Below, piece by piece: positions 1 through 11,515 of a stretch of 64,000 nucleotides of DNA (position 1 is its first letter; each line of letters starts with the position of its first letter). The DNA lies in NCBI GenBank assembly GCA_021234155.1, contig JAJEKV010000033.1, positions 7,120,635 to 7,184,634 on the forward strand, in the 5' to 3' direction. The notes under the pieces are model-generated. The model was not told the origin of the DNA, did not search any database, and worked only from the letters and a program-made list of their open reading frames with translations. This DNA comes from Isoetes taiwanensis. Lineage: Eukaryota > Streptophyta > Lycopodiopsida > Isoetales > Isoetaceae. The position numbers and the translations under genes are program-made.

Positions 1-3000
1 CTACAAGGAGATCTCAGCACATGGAAAAAGAGAAGGTTATCAAAAAGAGTTGCACTCAAGGTAAAAAAGGTTCTTCAAAGTGCAAATTTTAGGGATAGAA
101 AAAAGATACTTCATGGCTTCCTGAACTTGCTGTTCCAAGCAGCAAGGAAGAGTCTGTATTGAAGAGTATTGTAGAAAATTTAAAAAAATCTTTTGCAGCT
201 CATAAGAATGAGAAGAAAACAGATATTAGGAGGGCAAGAAATGCTGCCATGGTTTATGCTGTCAATAGTGACATCAACAAATCAGCATTCTCTAGAACTC
301 TATGCTTGAACAGAAAGATTGTTACGACTGCTGTAAGAAGGAGAGTATGTGCTGAACATGGTGATGGACCATGGTCCATGTTCAAGAATAAGATTAGATG
401 TGATAAACTATCTTACAATGAGAGAAAACTAGTTGTTGACTTTTGGAGGTACAACACAAGGGTTTCTCCATGTAAGAAGCATGTCATCAAGATTAAAGCC
501 TCATCAGGAAAGAAGATCTTGCATGCACTTCACTTTCTTGAGGAGACCCAGGTAATTCTTAAGAAAATTGTTACAATGATGAAAAGTTTTATCACGACAT
601 GACATCTTTATTTGTTTTAGGGGTAGTTTTTACCAATGCTTTGTAAGACAATATCCAGAATTTCAAATATCATTTTCAGCATTCCATGCTCTGAAACCTC
701 CATATGTGAGGAAGGTAAAAGATAGAGAAACTTGCTGCTGTATCTATCATTTGAGAATTGACTTTGTGAGACAGGCCATAAACAAAGTAAGACTAGATCA
801 GAACATTCATGGTACCAATTGCACATGCAATTGTGATTTTGTGGTCGGGACCAATTTGCAATGCGTCTATATTTACATACACTTCAACCTCGAGCTTTGG
901 AGAGCTATGGTATGTTCTAAGGATGATTCGGAAAGAGTGGCATCAACATATAGCATGCGCTCTTGAAATGCAAAACATGTGGAACAAACAAGATGCCAAC
1001 TTGTCCACAAGAAAGAGATTACAAGTTGGACCATCAAGTAGAGTGGAAGACATTTGTTAAGGTGATGCACATGTTCTTGACACGTTCTTGTGAAATGTAC
1101 ATGAATTGAAACTGTTTTCTTATATGACAGGTTTATGACGACAAGGTAACATTTTGCACACTTATAATCAACTAAGAACATTTGGTATTGCAATTGCCAT
1201 TCTTATAGAAATAGTTATTATGGGGCGAGAACATAGTTGAAGAACACTGTTAAGAAGGTCTTTGAGAAGGTGAAAAATGTGAAGAAGAAAAGTGCAAACA
1301 ATAGCGGATTCCTTGAAGAGCGTAAAAAGAGAATTGGTAAGCAAACTGTTGTTGAGCAGCCTGGTCAGAAAAAAGTTTCAATAGCTACTAAGAAGGTACT
1401 ATACTGCTAATGAATTGCTTATTCCAAGAAGGTGGTAATGACATGTGTTTATTGTCATTTACAAAGAAGCTCCCAAACACGTCAACAAGCTTGTGTACAA
1501 GACAACACCCGATACGAGTTGTTCAAATTTGGTAACACTTTTCTTAATGCTTTTATTCCTCATAATTATGAAGCAAGATGGCAAGCAAAACAGTTCAGGG
1601 AGTGCTTGGCAACCTTTCCAAAGGACACTATAGTTTCGGTCATTGACTTTGCGAGAGAACTATACCTTCAAAATTCAACAAGAAATACAAAGCCCTGCAT
1701 TGGAGGAATGACCAATGCACCATTTTGGTGCATATCACTTATAGGCATGCTACCAATTCTCAGAGCAAAAAGAAAGATCGTTAAGGAAACACATTTCTAT
1801 ATAAGTGATGACAGAGAACATGATGTTACATTTTGTTCAACATTGCTTGCGAAACATGCTATTTTTCTTGTTGATAGAGGTGTCAACTACAAGAATCATG
1901 TCATGTGATCGATGGTTGTTCCCATCAATTTAAAGGTGCAAGGATGTTCTACTTCCTTGGCGATTCTTTCAAAAAACAGGAATACCAATAAACCTGGAAC
2001 TTCTTTGCATCATATCATGGCAAAGGTAAAAACTTCAACTTTACTCTATTGTTTTATCTTTGCTTTTTGTTCTTTAGATTTTTGTAATGAACAAATGCGG
2101 TGAACATGATGAATTTGGAGCTGTAATAAAAAGAGCACTCACACATGAGATGTTGAAGAGGAATTGATTACCACTAAGGAATGCACATGATGTAGTTGTA
2201 TTTTGCATTTCACATTTTAAATCAGTTGTGAGATAGAAGGAGAGGAAAAATATAGGTATGGTGCTAGTATGGAAATTAGTTGTGTTTAAAACAATATTGA
2301 ACATTATTTTTTACTGAGTTTTTGGGAGATAACTATCAATGATGTTGATAGGAGTGATAGCCATGATTGTAAGACATTAACAGGATCCAGAAAGTTCCAT
2401 TGTATCAGGCCTGTTCATGCCAATGACCCTACTCATGTAGCTCATATGGATTTCAGTTGCTTTTGTCGTCACTGCTGGGTAGGAAAGTATGGGAAGTGCA
2501 TAAACAAAAGCAGAATAGGATCTTGGGTTTATTCTGAACTAAGTCCTGGTGTTGAAGAGGTGCTGGAAACTCTGCAGGGTCCTATCTATGAAGGGGATCA
2601 TGAATGGGTATCTGATGTAGTTGATGTTGGGGATAATTTTGCAGTACCATCTGAGGCCAACAACAAAGAAAAAGTGGACTTTTATATTATCCGATGCACT
2701 AAACCTAAGCACATTGTGGAAAAGGCATTTAAAGATGCATGGGGTGCTAAATTTGCAAGAAGAGAAGTGGTTCTGTCAGGCAAGTATTACAAGTTCATGG
2801 GAGAAAATCAATATGAATTGCTTGAGGATGCACCAGAATGCCATGCATATAGCCACTTGGTCATGTCATGTTGTTTTGATGTTACATGCAAATGAGAACA
2901 TATATGAACTTCCAATGGATGTTCATGATCATCTTCTGGACCGAGTTTTGGAGCACAAGAGTAGTCTATATGCTGATAGCATAATTGATGATGATAAGGC

Positions 3001-3016
3001 TGCACCAAGTTGCTGA
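1..3016 (+). pseudogene. Unclassified transposase-like gene, decayed, multi-exon
   Basis: Successive open stretches read as one long protein broken by frameshifts and probable introns. About 159-545 is basic and ends near HALHFLEETQ. 630-850 contains RQYPEFQISFSAFHALKPPY and then RETCCCIYHLRIDFV. 966-1,060, in another frame, contains a C-x2-C...PTCPQE cysteine cluster. 1,570-1,900 contains an acidic DFARELY motif, ISDDREHDV and LVDRGVNYKNHV. 1,912-2,200 has remnants of a Gln-Phe-Lys block, a His-Gly-Lys block and IKRALTHEML. 2,341-2,895 is a long open frame with DFSCFCRHCWVGKYGKCIN and GDNFAVPSEANNKEKVDFYI. I recall similar proteins as repeated genes of unknown function in other eukaryotes. 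The spaced acidic residues resemble an RNase H-like DDE transposase, but that is inference. No terminal repeats were found and the left end is cut by the window. Confidence 0.5.
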
Positions 3017-3500
3017 AGAAAGAGTACCAAATGAATATTTTACTGACATAATCTCATTGCTCTTACAAACACCTTTGTTATTCATGTACATTCATTTGAT
3101 AATGAAATGGTTTTCATTCATTTGATAATGAAATGGTTTTCATTCATTTGCAGATTGCAGATATGAATTGGCATAATTGTGAAGTTAATTGGTTACCAAA
3201 CAATCAATCATATACAACAAATTGTAGTATATTCAAATGAATTATGGTTCTCATTCATTTGCAGATTGCATAAACGAACTGGTACCATAAATGTGAAGCT
3301 AATTGTTTAGTATATTGCTTACAAAGCATATGACATAATTAAAAAAGATTTCAAAAGTGTATCCCTTTCATTGATACATAATATGGCATCCAAAAAGTTA
3401 CGTGCCTTCAAAAGTTCATACTTAATATCAGTACATACTTGGATCAGCCGAAACATAACAAAATATAAACAAGCTTCAAACTTCAGACCTGAAGATCCTT

Positions 3501-4933
3501 TCAATATCCTGCAAATCCTTCAATATCCTTATCCAGCCTCTTTATGAACTTCTCTGCAAGAGTAAGACCTTCCTCCTCAGATTGAATATCTGAATCCACG
3601 TGTGACTTCACAGGGGTAGCAATAACATCATCACTAACAGTTGGCACAGAACTTGCTGGGATCTCATGTTCAGGAATAGTAACTTTTGTAAGATTTGGTG
3701 GACCAGGTCTTGCTTTCTTGCTGCTCCTAAGAATCTTCTTCTTACCTTTCCTCTTGGCAACAAAATTTGTAGCCATAGGTTTTGCATACTCAGTTGCACT
3801 GGAATTAGAATCCTCAGCCTTCTCAACCTTCGTCACAGGTTTTTTCTTAACCTTTGTCACTTTCACATCTTCGTCTGAAGATTCATTCTCCTTGGATATT
3901 TCATGTTCATCTGACTTGAAGTAGCCAAGTTCTTCTTGTAGCTTCTCTGGTACTTCTATGCCACAACTTGCCACTGTACAATGCATAGTGTCCAAAACAG
4001 AACCAAAGCAACACACATGGAACTTATGGTCACATGATAACTTGATAAGAAAACTATAATCTGAGCTAAAAGATAAACCACAACCTTCACATCTTTCAGC
4101 AAACTGATCTACAGGCAGATCATAAATACCCATATGAACTTTCAAATCCTTCTTACCTCGATGAGCAAACTGCAAAGCAGTAATATGTTTGCACTTTGCA
4201 TGCCAGAAAGTCATCCTATGACCATAAGCTTCTATATTAACTTCCAAACACGTTATTTCCTCCTTCAACTTCTGCTTATCGGATATACTAGCACTTCCAA
4301 TGGTGGCAGAAAGCATGGCCATCAGATTTTCTTCCTCCTTTTTCAAATACTCCACCAAAGCCGAATTGTTAGGTAAATTAGCACTGTAAAGCTTAATAGC
4401 TTTTTTCTTCTCGGATATCTGTGTGTATAACAGCTTGCATGTAGCATCAGCACAGTTCATAGCTCCTTCTAGCCTTAACAAAGCTGCTTTTTTGTAGTTA
4501 TATCTTCTTCAACTTTCTTACTCATATCTGAAAGACTTCTAATGTGATTCATAATTACATTCAAGTTAACATCAAAACAGTTAACTTCTTCCTTACTTTT
4601 TTGAACTATAGAATATCTATGAGAATCTGCAGCCAGAGATGCCCAATTCACCTTATAATTTTCTGGATCAGCCAAAGCTTTAGGGGTGTTCTGCCATACA
4701 AATGCCCTTGCAAATCGTGTCCGAACTTCATTATTAGTAGGGCCATTCTGGTAAACTTTTTGAAGCAGATCATTGAACTTCTGCTCAAAAGTCGGCTTGA
4801 TCTCTTTCACATTTATCTTCCCTGACCTTAGTGGTACCTGAAAAATGGATAGAAACTCAGCATCTGATACCTCCTTTGACTTGATTTGACTCGGTTTCCT
4901 TCCTTCACACTCCACTAAACTCAGCAAATTCAT
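3501..4933 (-). pseudogene. Coiled-coil protein with RING-like zinc cluster (one frameshift)
   Basis: Two overlapping minus-strand frames (4,933-4,475 and 4,481-3,501) make one protein of about 475 residues if a single-base slip in the run of six A/T pairs near 4,488-4,493 is allowed. The N-terminal part has RFARAFVWQNTPKALADPEN. The middle is Lys/Glu-rich and probably coiled coil. The second frame then carries CEGCGLSF, LSCDHKFHVCCFGS and CTVASCG, a C-x2-C ... C-x-H-x3-C-C ... C-x4-C arrangement resembling a RING or related treble-clef zinc finger. The C-terminal third is acidic and then basic (KRKGKKKILRSSKKARPGPP), suggesting nuclear location. It converges on the transposase-like gene at 1-3,016, so it may be the second gene of the same mobile element. 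A short upstream exon near 5,081-5,103 (ATG at 5,103, donor GAG/GTACTC) is possible, but its reading phase could not be reconciled. Confidence 0.5.
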
Positions 4934-5103
4934 ACCGTGTTCTTGCAGGCTTCAGCTGAAAAAGTAAAAAACAATAAAAAAAAGAAGCACAAACAAGATT
5001 TCTGAACAAAGGAAAAAAGAACTGAGCACAAAGAAAAACAAACATTTCTGATCAAAGGAAAAAAAGGTAATGTGAGTACCTCTACCACAGGCGTAGAACT
5101 CAT

Positions 5104-5394
5104 GGTAGCAACCTCGAATTGTGCAAGAAAAAAACAGAGCTGGGTTACTGCTCGAAACTTCGTTCGGTCGATTGCCGGAGTGCAAGAGAAAGGATTATAG
5201 CGCGAAATTGAAGCTCATGATTCCTTGAATCAGAGAGGGAATGATTCACCGTGAGAAATGAATAACCCGTCAGTACCTGTCACTTCACGACCCGTCAGCG
5301 CCCGTCCGTGTTCGCTAATGAAGGTGCTAACAAGGTGCTCGAACTCCTAAAAGTTGGGTAGGTTAACTAAAAACATACCCAATTATACTATAGG
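5104..5394. other. Intergenic DNA, no feature recognised
   Basis: It lies between the minus-strand RING-like gene and the hAT pseudogene and may include the promoter of the minus-strand gene. It contains several copies of a CCCGTCAG-type word near 5,265-5,305. No gene, RNA or terminal inverted repeat was identified. Confidence 0.4.
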
Positions 5395-7429
5395 CATGAG
5401 CATCAAATGAAGGAAAGGAAGAACCGGACAACCAGGATGCATTGCATGTTTGAAAAGGCAGAGATATTAGAGTTTGAGGCCAAATGGATTCAAATGAGAG
5501 TTGTGCTTCATTTGCTCCAGCAAGGGCGACCAATGAAAGATTTTCCAGCGCATGAGATGTTGAATGTAGCACACAGGCTGCCAAACACTCCAAGTTGCCA
5601 CTGATCTGAAAATTCAGGTTGGGAATTTGCAACACATATGTCCTTCGTTGCGCTCAAGGATCTACGTGAAGTGATTAAAGGTAATGGCTGATTGAAGATC
5701 ATTTATGTTGCAACATATTAATTGCTTGTTGTGTATTTGATTATGTTGCAGGATCCATGTTTTTAGCGTTGTCCTTGGACGAAGTTACAGCCAATGACAA
5801 TACATCATGTCTATGTATGCACCTTTATAATGTTGTAGATTTTCGCAGGAAATCTTATTTTTTGAGCATCTCAAAGCTGCGTTTAGATTCTACAGCTGAA
5901 ACCCTTTTTCGAGTTTCAGTGATTGCGCAAGAAAGATGGTTTGTTTTGGTACAGATGGAGCTAGCGTTATGACAGGTTGCAGGAATGGATTAGCAATTAA
6001 GTTGCAGACTAGTTTCATGCCTTATGTGGTGGCTATTCATTGTATGGTGCATCGCACGAATCTAGCTTTTAAAATTATTTCAGATTTTGCTTGTCTTCAA
6101 AAAGTTGAGAATCTTGTACGCGCTGTCAACCAGTTTTATTGCCGCAATCCACAAAGGTTTGCTCATTTCCAGCAACTTTCAATTGGATTAACTGAGGGAC
6201 TGAGATTGTTAAAGGATGTAGAAACTCGTTGGATCTCTATAGCCTTGCCTGTTCGTAGATTATGCAATGAATATGTGTCTGTTGTAGGAGCTTGTGCGGA
6301 GTTAGCTGATCAGAATGAAGCAGCAGCAACAGAGTTGTTTGTACTTCTTACAAATGTTGAGACATTATTATCTCTCTATGCTCTTATTCCGTTGCTTAGG
6401 GAGTTAACCTTTTTGATTAAACAGGCTCAGGATCAGACCATTTATATCCCAGAGTATTCGATTGCAAGAAAGGTAGCATGCACGAAGCTTGATAAAATGT
6501 ATGTTGGAGAAGATTGCTTTGACAAAGAAGAGGCATTTTATAGATGGCAGAATTTAGTTTCCTTGCAGGAAGGAAGGAGTTTCTTGGCATACAATGGGAG
6601 TGGAGCCTTATGCATACATGTAAATGAACAATACTATCATGTGCATTATAGGCGGAGAGGTGGACGAAATAATCATATGCAGAGGATGGAAGTGCAAGCA
6701 GAAGATTTTAATTCACTTATTTCAGCCACAAGAATAGAGATGAATTCTGTGGCAATATGTCTATCCTCTGAGTTGCGATCAAGGTTTCCACGTGATGAAC
6801 TCTTAGATGCTTTAGGTATTGTGTTTCCTAATTTCTGGAACAATATTACGACACATGAGGTACTTTTTCGCAGATTTACCACTAATTTAAGGGTCTTGCG
6901 TGATCACTTTTGTGTTAAGCATGTAGTTGAAGGAGTAGAAATTGATGGAATATTAAATCTAGAATCATTGAAAGAACAGTCAGGATTATTTGGGTCTACT
7001 ATGTATGCTCAATTTGGCCTGTTAGAAAAGCCACTGGAGCAGGGTGCAGTTACAAGATTATGGGTCAAATTAACCACTCATCAATATCTAAAGGCTGCTA
7101 TAAGCGAGTATATTAAGTTGGCAAATCTAGTTTTGACGATGATTCTTGGTAGCGTGGAAGATGAGCGAGCTTTCAGCTCACTTTCTTTTATAAAGAATAA
7201 GTTGCGCAACAGATTAGATGCAAATTTAGATGTCACCCTGCGTTTATTCAAATGTGAACACTCTTTGGAAACTTTTCCATTTGATCGAGCTTTTCAAATG
7301 TGGAAGGATGCAACGAGTAGAAGAGGAACTACCTCTGTGCATGAGATACGGCGTGATGATTATAATGTTCCAAACATTCAAGATCAGCCAGAGTTAGATG
7401 TCAATGCATGGCATGTTGGAAACTTATAG
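5395..7429 (+). pseudogene. hAT-superfamily transposase pseudogene (ZNF862-like)
   Basis: The best open frame, 5,936-7,429 (497 codons), carries hAT hallmarks. FGTDGASVMTGCRNGLA holds the Asp of the RNase H fold, HCMVHRTNLAF is the C/H-x2-H block, LKDVETRWISI follows, and near the C-terminus GSVEDERAFSSLSFIKNKLR marks the hAT dimerisation/catalytic region. Upstream pieces at 5,407-5,604, 5,620-5,690 and 5,757-5,940 (LLQQGRPMKDFPAHEML, LSLDEVTANDNTS, LDSTAETLFRV) are the N-terminal half of the same protein in shifted frames with a stop codon. The whole is therefore a frameshifted copy, although its C-terminal two thirds remain open. The DEVTAND, TDGASVMTG and HCMVHR motifs resemble the group of hAT proteins that includes zinc-finger protein 862. 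The N-terminal BED/TTF zinc finger was not found and is presumably lost. No TIR or 8-bp TSD was located. Confidence 0.8.
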
Positions 7430-7439
7430 AAAAGGTACT

Positions 7440-7865
7440 TTTCTAATTTCTGTTTTTGCATTTACTAAATGAAATTTCTAGAAAGTATTTGCAATAGTTT
7501 AATATAGTTCTTGCAAGTACACGCTGCACACTCTTGAATAGCATAATGCATTCTTCAATACTTATAATTATATTGCACTGCACAGAAAAGCTTAATGTAA
7601 CGGTTTTTTGTATTGTCACGCTACATGGCAAAAGCATATCAGCACGTATCTTTGATCTATTCTATGTTATTTTCCAGATATGCAGATAATGCGCATTCTT
7701 ACTGGACATGATATAGTTGAAGAGTGCTGCCAAACAATCATAAAGTAAGCAATTTAACATGTATATTTCAACGAGCTTTTAGTATTACATGTCGAATCTT
7801 GCTATATGATTGTCAAAATTTCTTGTAATGCTAGCATCTAGTAGTATGAGATAATATGAATCTTG
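7440..7865. other. Intergenic DNA, no gene recognised
   Basis: AT-rich sequence after the hAT pseudogene. A short open string near 7,678-7,750 could be the end of a decayed coding region but matches nothing I know. Confidence 0.3.
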
Positions 7866-7955
7866 TTTCTGATATTTCTGATATCAAATATTTCTGATAT
7901 TTCTGAGTATTTTCTGAATACTTCTGATATTTCTGAGTATTTCTGATATTTGTTT
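7866..7955 (+). repeat. Tandem TTTCTGATAT-type repeat
   Basis: Imperfect head-to-tail copies of TTTCTGATAT and TTTCTGAGTA fill this stretch with a basic period near 10 bases. It is a simple minisatellite with no coding potential. Confidence 0.8.
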
Positions 7956-8010
7956 TCTGGCATGCACTGCAGGACACATGATATTTGCATTTCTGCCATG
8001 CAGGAAACAT

Positions 8011-8621
8011 TCAACTTTTGAAAACAAGAACAAAACCAAAAATCGACATTTTTGTTGGAACCTGTTTGTCAAGATTATACTTTCTCGCTTGACCGTCCAC
8101 CATGCCCAATTGGCTGGTCGAACAAAGACACACAACCATCCCCTCATCATCCACACATAAAGTCGCCAAGGCGAATGCATCTGCAACCAATTGCGGAGTA
8201 CAAATGTTCCATGAAGGCAATGTAGAATGGCCAATGGAAGGTATTTCATTTGTAAGAAGGTCTAGAAGCACAATATCTGCTCCCCAATTGCTCTTCACCC
8301 CTCCTCGTTGGTAAACACGACCTTTCATTGCCACTTTCTTTCCTATTTCTCTGATCTTTTTGAAGGTGGTCTCACTTTTCACATGAATACTTTTTTGCAA
8401 TGCTTGTGATGTTATCAAATCAAGGAAACATTAGCGTATGTAATCTTCTGAACAAAAGTTGATGGCATATCACAATCGTCAACATATCCAACTGGAGGAG
8501 TAATCAATCCTTCATCATTTTTCTTCTCAACTTCTTCCTGATTTTTGTCCTCACTTTGTGCTTGATATTTTCTTCTCTTTTTCTTTTCTGGTAATGGGTC
8601 ATCATCCTCACTTCCAATCAC
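8011..8621 (-). pseudogene. Possible methyltransferase-like gene remnant
   Basis: Two adjoining minus-strand frames (8,621-8,415 and 8,418-8,011) give an acidic/basic N-terminal segment (EDDDPLPEKKKRRKYQ) and then a domain with KGRVYQRGG, GADIVLLDLLTNE, ADAFALATLCVDDEGMVVC and CSTSQLGMV. The pattern, a hydrophobic strand ending in Asp-x-x, a long loop, a helix, then a strand with Val-Val-Cys, resembles the Rossmann-fold end of MT-A70/N6-adenine methyltransferases. In those the first motif is DPP[WYF]; here it reads DLLT, so the enzyme would be dead or the assignment wrong. I recall similar uncharacterised repeat-associated proteins but cannot name a family. The copy is broken and short. Confidence 0.3.
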
Positions 8622-8639
8622 AAAAAGATCTGCTATAGG

Positions 8640-8873
8640 GTATACTTAATAGTGGTATTAAGCCTTCTGAGATGTGCTCCGTTGTCAATAAGGAAGTATT
8701 TAGACATGGTGTTTTCTTGCATAACACAGGAACAGGAGGAAATGATCAAATAATATTGAAGAGAAAAAACTTAGATAAAACTGCTATATTCACAGTGAGC
8801 ATGAAACACATCAACCAGACAACGAAGCAAGAAACATACCAAGAGTAGCTAAAGATGATCCTCTGGTAAGAAA
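8640..8873. other. Intergenic DNA before duplicated segment A
   Basis: No coding or repeat signal was recognised. The right edge is the breakpoint where similarity to the 34.9-kb copy begins. Confidence 0.3.
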
Positions 8874-9480
8874 GGACAGGCTCCACTAAGACCCTGAATA
8901 TGTCTGACTGATGAGCCCAGTCATACAACTTCATTCTCTGACTGTTGTTCAGCATTGCATATAGTGCCTTCCAGCCTGCTGTCACTTGCGGCCAAATGGA
9001 TGACAGAATGAAATTCCACTCCCAGGTACTTGTAACTTGGTGCCATCTCTACATTTTGTCCACGGTAACTGATGGAAAGGATCCTTGGCTGGTGTGATGA
9101 CGATATGACGACCACATTAGTCTTGGCCAGGTTGATGCACATGTCTAACACATGGCAGAATGTGTCCAAGGCATCAAGGTGGCATTGCATGTCCATCGAG
9201 GTGTGACCAGGGTTTGCCCCGTGAAGATGTGGTCAATGGTTAAGTGCCGGGAGCCTGAATCCTACCTGTGTTAGGGTCCGCACTTCTGTCGCCTCGATCC
9301 AGCCAGACAGATACTGCTCGAGAATTTGGGCTAGCAGTTTCGCGAACACTGAACTGACTATGATCATCCGATAATTGGCCAAGCAATGCGGGTCATCTGC
9401 CTTATAGATGGGCACAACCCTGCTAGCGGTCCACTGTGGGGAGAATCCTTCTTATAATGCCCTGTTGAACAAGACAGTTA
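8874..9480 (-). pseudogene. LINE reverse transcriptase fragment (copy A)
   Basis: Reading the minus strand, remnants of a non-LTR reverse transcriptase are clear. MPIYKADDPHCLANYRMI (9,415 downward) is the Pro-x-x-Lys...NYR block preceding the RT palm. SSVFAKLLAQILEQYLSGWI follows. LDTFCHVLDMCINLAKTNVV and SYKYLGVEF (about 9,150-9,010) are the thumb region downstream of the catalytic box. The YxDD-bearing core between them is missing, an internal deletion shared with the copy near 35,200. The 3' half is cut off at 8,874. This is a dead copy. Confidence 0.75.
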
Positions 9481-10137
9481 GGACTAGTGCTATGGGTGGC
9501 GAGAAACGTAGAGATTACAAAGAAATAGAGATTACAGAGATTTTGAACTCAGGTTACAGAGTTTAAAAAATCTTTCTACGACATTTGAATTCCATGTTCA
9601 TAATTGTTATAAAAAACACAGTACAACTCCGGCAGGAATCATGTTTCAGTTTAATGTTGGCTTTGGCTCATCTGCAACACATGGCATGGCTGGCGCCCAA
9701 ATAATCTATAGATCTGGGGGAATGTGGCAAGGCTTGGCAAAGAAGAAGCATCCACCACCCAAATAACATATAGATTTTCGGGCATGGCTGCCGCCCAAAT
9801 AACTCATAGATTTTCGGGCTGCGAAAGATTTGTTGTTGTAAAGAAGAAGCAGGTCGGGCAAACTTTCATTAACTGCGGTCGGGAAGAAAAACAAACGCTA
9901 TAGCTGGGCAGAAAAGTCTTCTATGAGACTAAAAAAAAATTTGTAGGCTAATCCATTAATGGCCCAAAGCAACGGGAATACTCCTAAGAATAGTTAGGGC
10001 AAATTTTCTCTCAAAGTCAATGGTGATGAAACCCCACTCTCGACCCTCTAAAGACAAAACATCTTAAGTTTATAATTGACTTATTGTTTGAAAATACTAT
10101 TTGTTTACAAATATTTGTTGACCGTGAGGTTGGATAT

Positions 10138-11033
10138 GATATGATATGAATTTATCAAGCCAATTAGGCCCTCGGGCCTCTATGGCAAAGCATTACAAAA
10201 GTTTGAGTAAAATCTAAGCGCACTAATCCAAGGCGCTATTTATATCAAAATTAAGCATTAAATTATGCAGATCAATTATGTCTGCTCTCTCCTTCCAAAC
10301 ATCTCGAATGTATGTGCTTAAAGTATGTGGTGATACTGCAAAAAGATCTCTTAAAGTGTTTACCTCTATACCATGTTTTTCCCTTATATGTTCATAGGAG
10401 GAACATTCCATAAATGTATGATGCTCTGATTCTGGCACCGGTTCAAAGCATCCAACACAATACCTTTCGTGCAAAGGCGTTCCATACCACCTACCTGTCT
10501 CAATGTGCAAATGGTGAGAAGAAAGCCTCAATTGAGAGATATACATCCGGTTCTTGCGGCTAATATGTGACATCAAATAATTTTGTTCCTTGTAATCCTG
10601 CAGAGAATTAATCTCAGCTAGGTAGAATTGTTTCTTTGTATTACCTGTATCCCCAATCTTCCATAGCTTGCTCAGTGCTCTTTCTGTCACAAAAGCTCTT
10701 ATCTCTGAATATTTTTCCGAATCTGGCCAGGTATTCAAGCCAAGCCATTTTTCTGCCCATTTCAAGGCATCAGCATACCAGCCTTTATTTTTAGATTGCT
10801 GCAATGCCATATAGGGGAGCCTATCCTGCTCCATTGCCAAAACTCTGTTTATATAAGTGATCGTTCTAATCAAAGCTTCAACTTCTAGAGGTAATAGACC
10901 TATCTCGGCAAGCAGCATGCAATATGGAGTCTGAGGCTTAACTCCAAGTTCAAGGAGCAAAAATCTTTTCTGGACCTGTTCTATTTTATTCCAACCTCTG
11001 AGAGAAAGCCCAGGGCCCCAAATTGGAGTATGA
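10138..11033 (-). mobile_element. 5'-truncated LINE insertion
   Basis: It is present in copy A and absent at the homologous site in copy B (near 36,150). On its own strand it ends in a tandem tail of CATAT units (10,138-10,155), preceded by the short palindrome AGGCCCTCGGGCCT near 10,165, and it is truncated at its 5' end inside the C-terminal coding region. That is the usual outcome of target-primed reverse transcription. Target-site duplications are not clean. The long open frame suggests it is younger than the neighbouring LINE copies. Confidence 0.75.
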
Positions 11034-11038
11034 ATCAA
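10223..11038 (-). CDS. LINE ORF C-terminal part, uninterrupted (271 aa)
   Basis: This is the C-terminal part of a non-LTR retrotransposon polyprotein downstream of the reverse transcriptase. It begins within the WGPGLSLRGWNKIEQVQKRF block and continues through an alpha-helical region to HISRKNRMYISQLRLSSHHL. It then has HIETGRWYGTP followed by CVGCFEPVPESEHHTFMEC, a C-x2-C-x8-H-x4-C zinc knuckle typical of the C-terminus of these LINEs. There are no internal stops. The protein is a truncated piece of a larger ORF and the first Met is arbitrary. Confidence 0.75.
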   Translation of the reverse strand: MIHTPIWGPGLSLRGWNKIEQVQKRFLLLELGVKPQTPYCMLLAEIGLLPLEVEALIRTITYINRVLAMEQDRLPYMALQQSKNKGWYADALKWAEKWLGLNTWPDSEKYSEIRAFVTERALSKLWKIGDTGNTKKQFYLAEINSLQDYKEQNYLMSHISRKNRMYISQLRLSSHHLHIETGRWYGTPLHERYCVGCFEPVPESEHHTFMECSSYEHIREKHGIEVNTLRDLFAVSPHTLSTYIRDVWKERADIIDLHNLMLNFDINSALD

Positions 11039-11230
11039 AGAGGACTATTTTATGAGAATACGTTATGCTGTGAAGGGTGTGACTTAGTCGTTCTTAAGGC
11101 ATTAATTGTGCCAATGCTCTAATATGGAAGTATTCTCAAAGATTGCCATTTCAACGCTATCTTTATAAGGTGAAAGTTCTAGAAGACAATTAACAAATCC
11201 GTCTCAACATTTGGAAGAGAGCTCATCCAG

Positions 11231-11515
11231 TTGTGTGAAGTCTTTGAGATGGTACTTTGTAATGGCTTAGAGCAATGGCCACACTCTAAAGGTATTACAT
11301 GCAGACAGGATAGGCAGGGTGGTGGTACTAGTGTTGTTGATTATGTCATTTCCCAAGTGCAAACCTTGGATCTCATTTCAGATTTTCGAATTGGCACAAG
11401 GCATAGAGATGAGGAGATAAAATCTGATCACTATCCACTTTATTTGTCATTAAAGTGGCAGCTTCCAACTCTTCACCCATTGCTATCCAGGCTCTTGCCC
11501 CTCGCATTCGCTTGA
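11231..11515 (+). pseudogene. LINE endonuclease domain, C-terminal part
   Basis: The frame contains GGGTSVVDYVISQ and then EIKSDHYPLYLSLKW. The Ser-Asp-His motif is the conserved final catalytic block of apurinic-type LINE endonucleases, and VVDYV is the strand just before it. The rest of the endonuclease is absent, so the LINE is 5'-truncated. Linker sequence to the reverse transcriptase continues in shifted frames to about 12,260. Confidence 0.75.

Noticed and set aside
5081-5103. First coding exon of the RING-like gene
   Set aside because: Donor and acceptor candidates exist but none gives a continuous reading frame into 4,933.
5363-5702. Minus-strand frames opposite the hAT N-terminus
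   Set aside because: They are antisense shadows of the hAT transposase.
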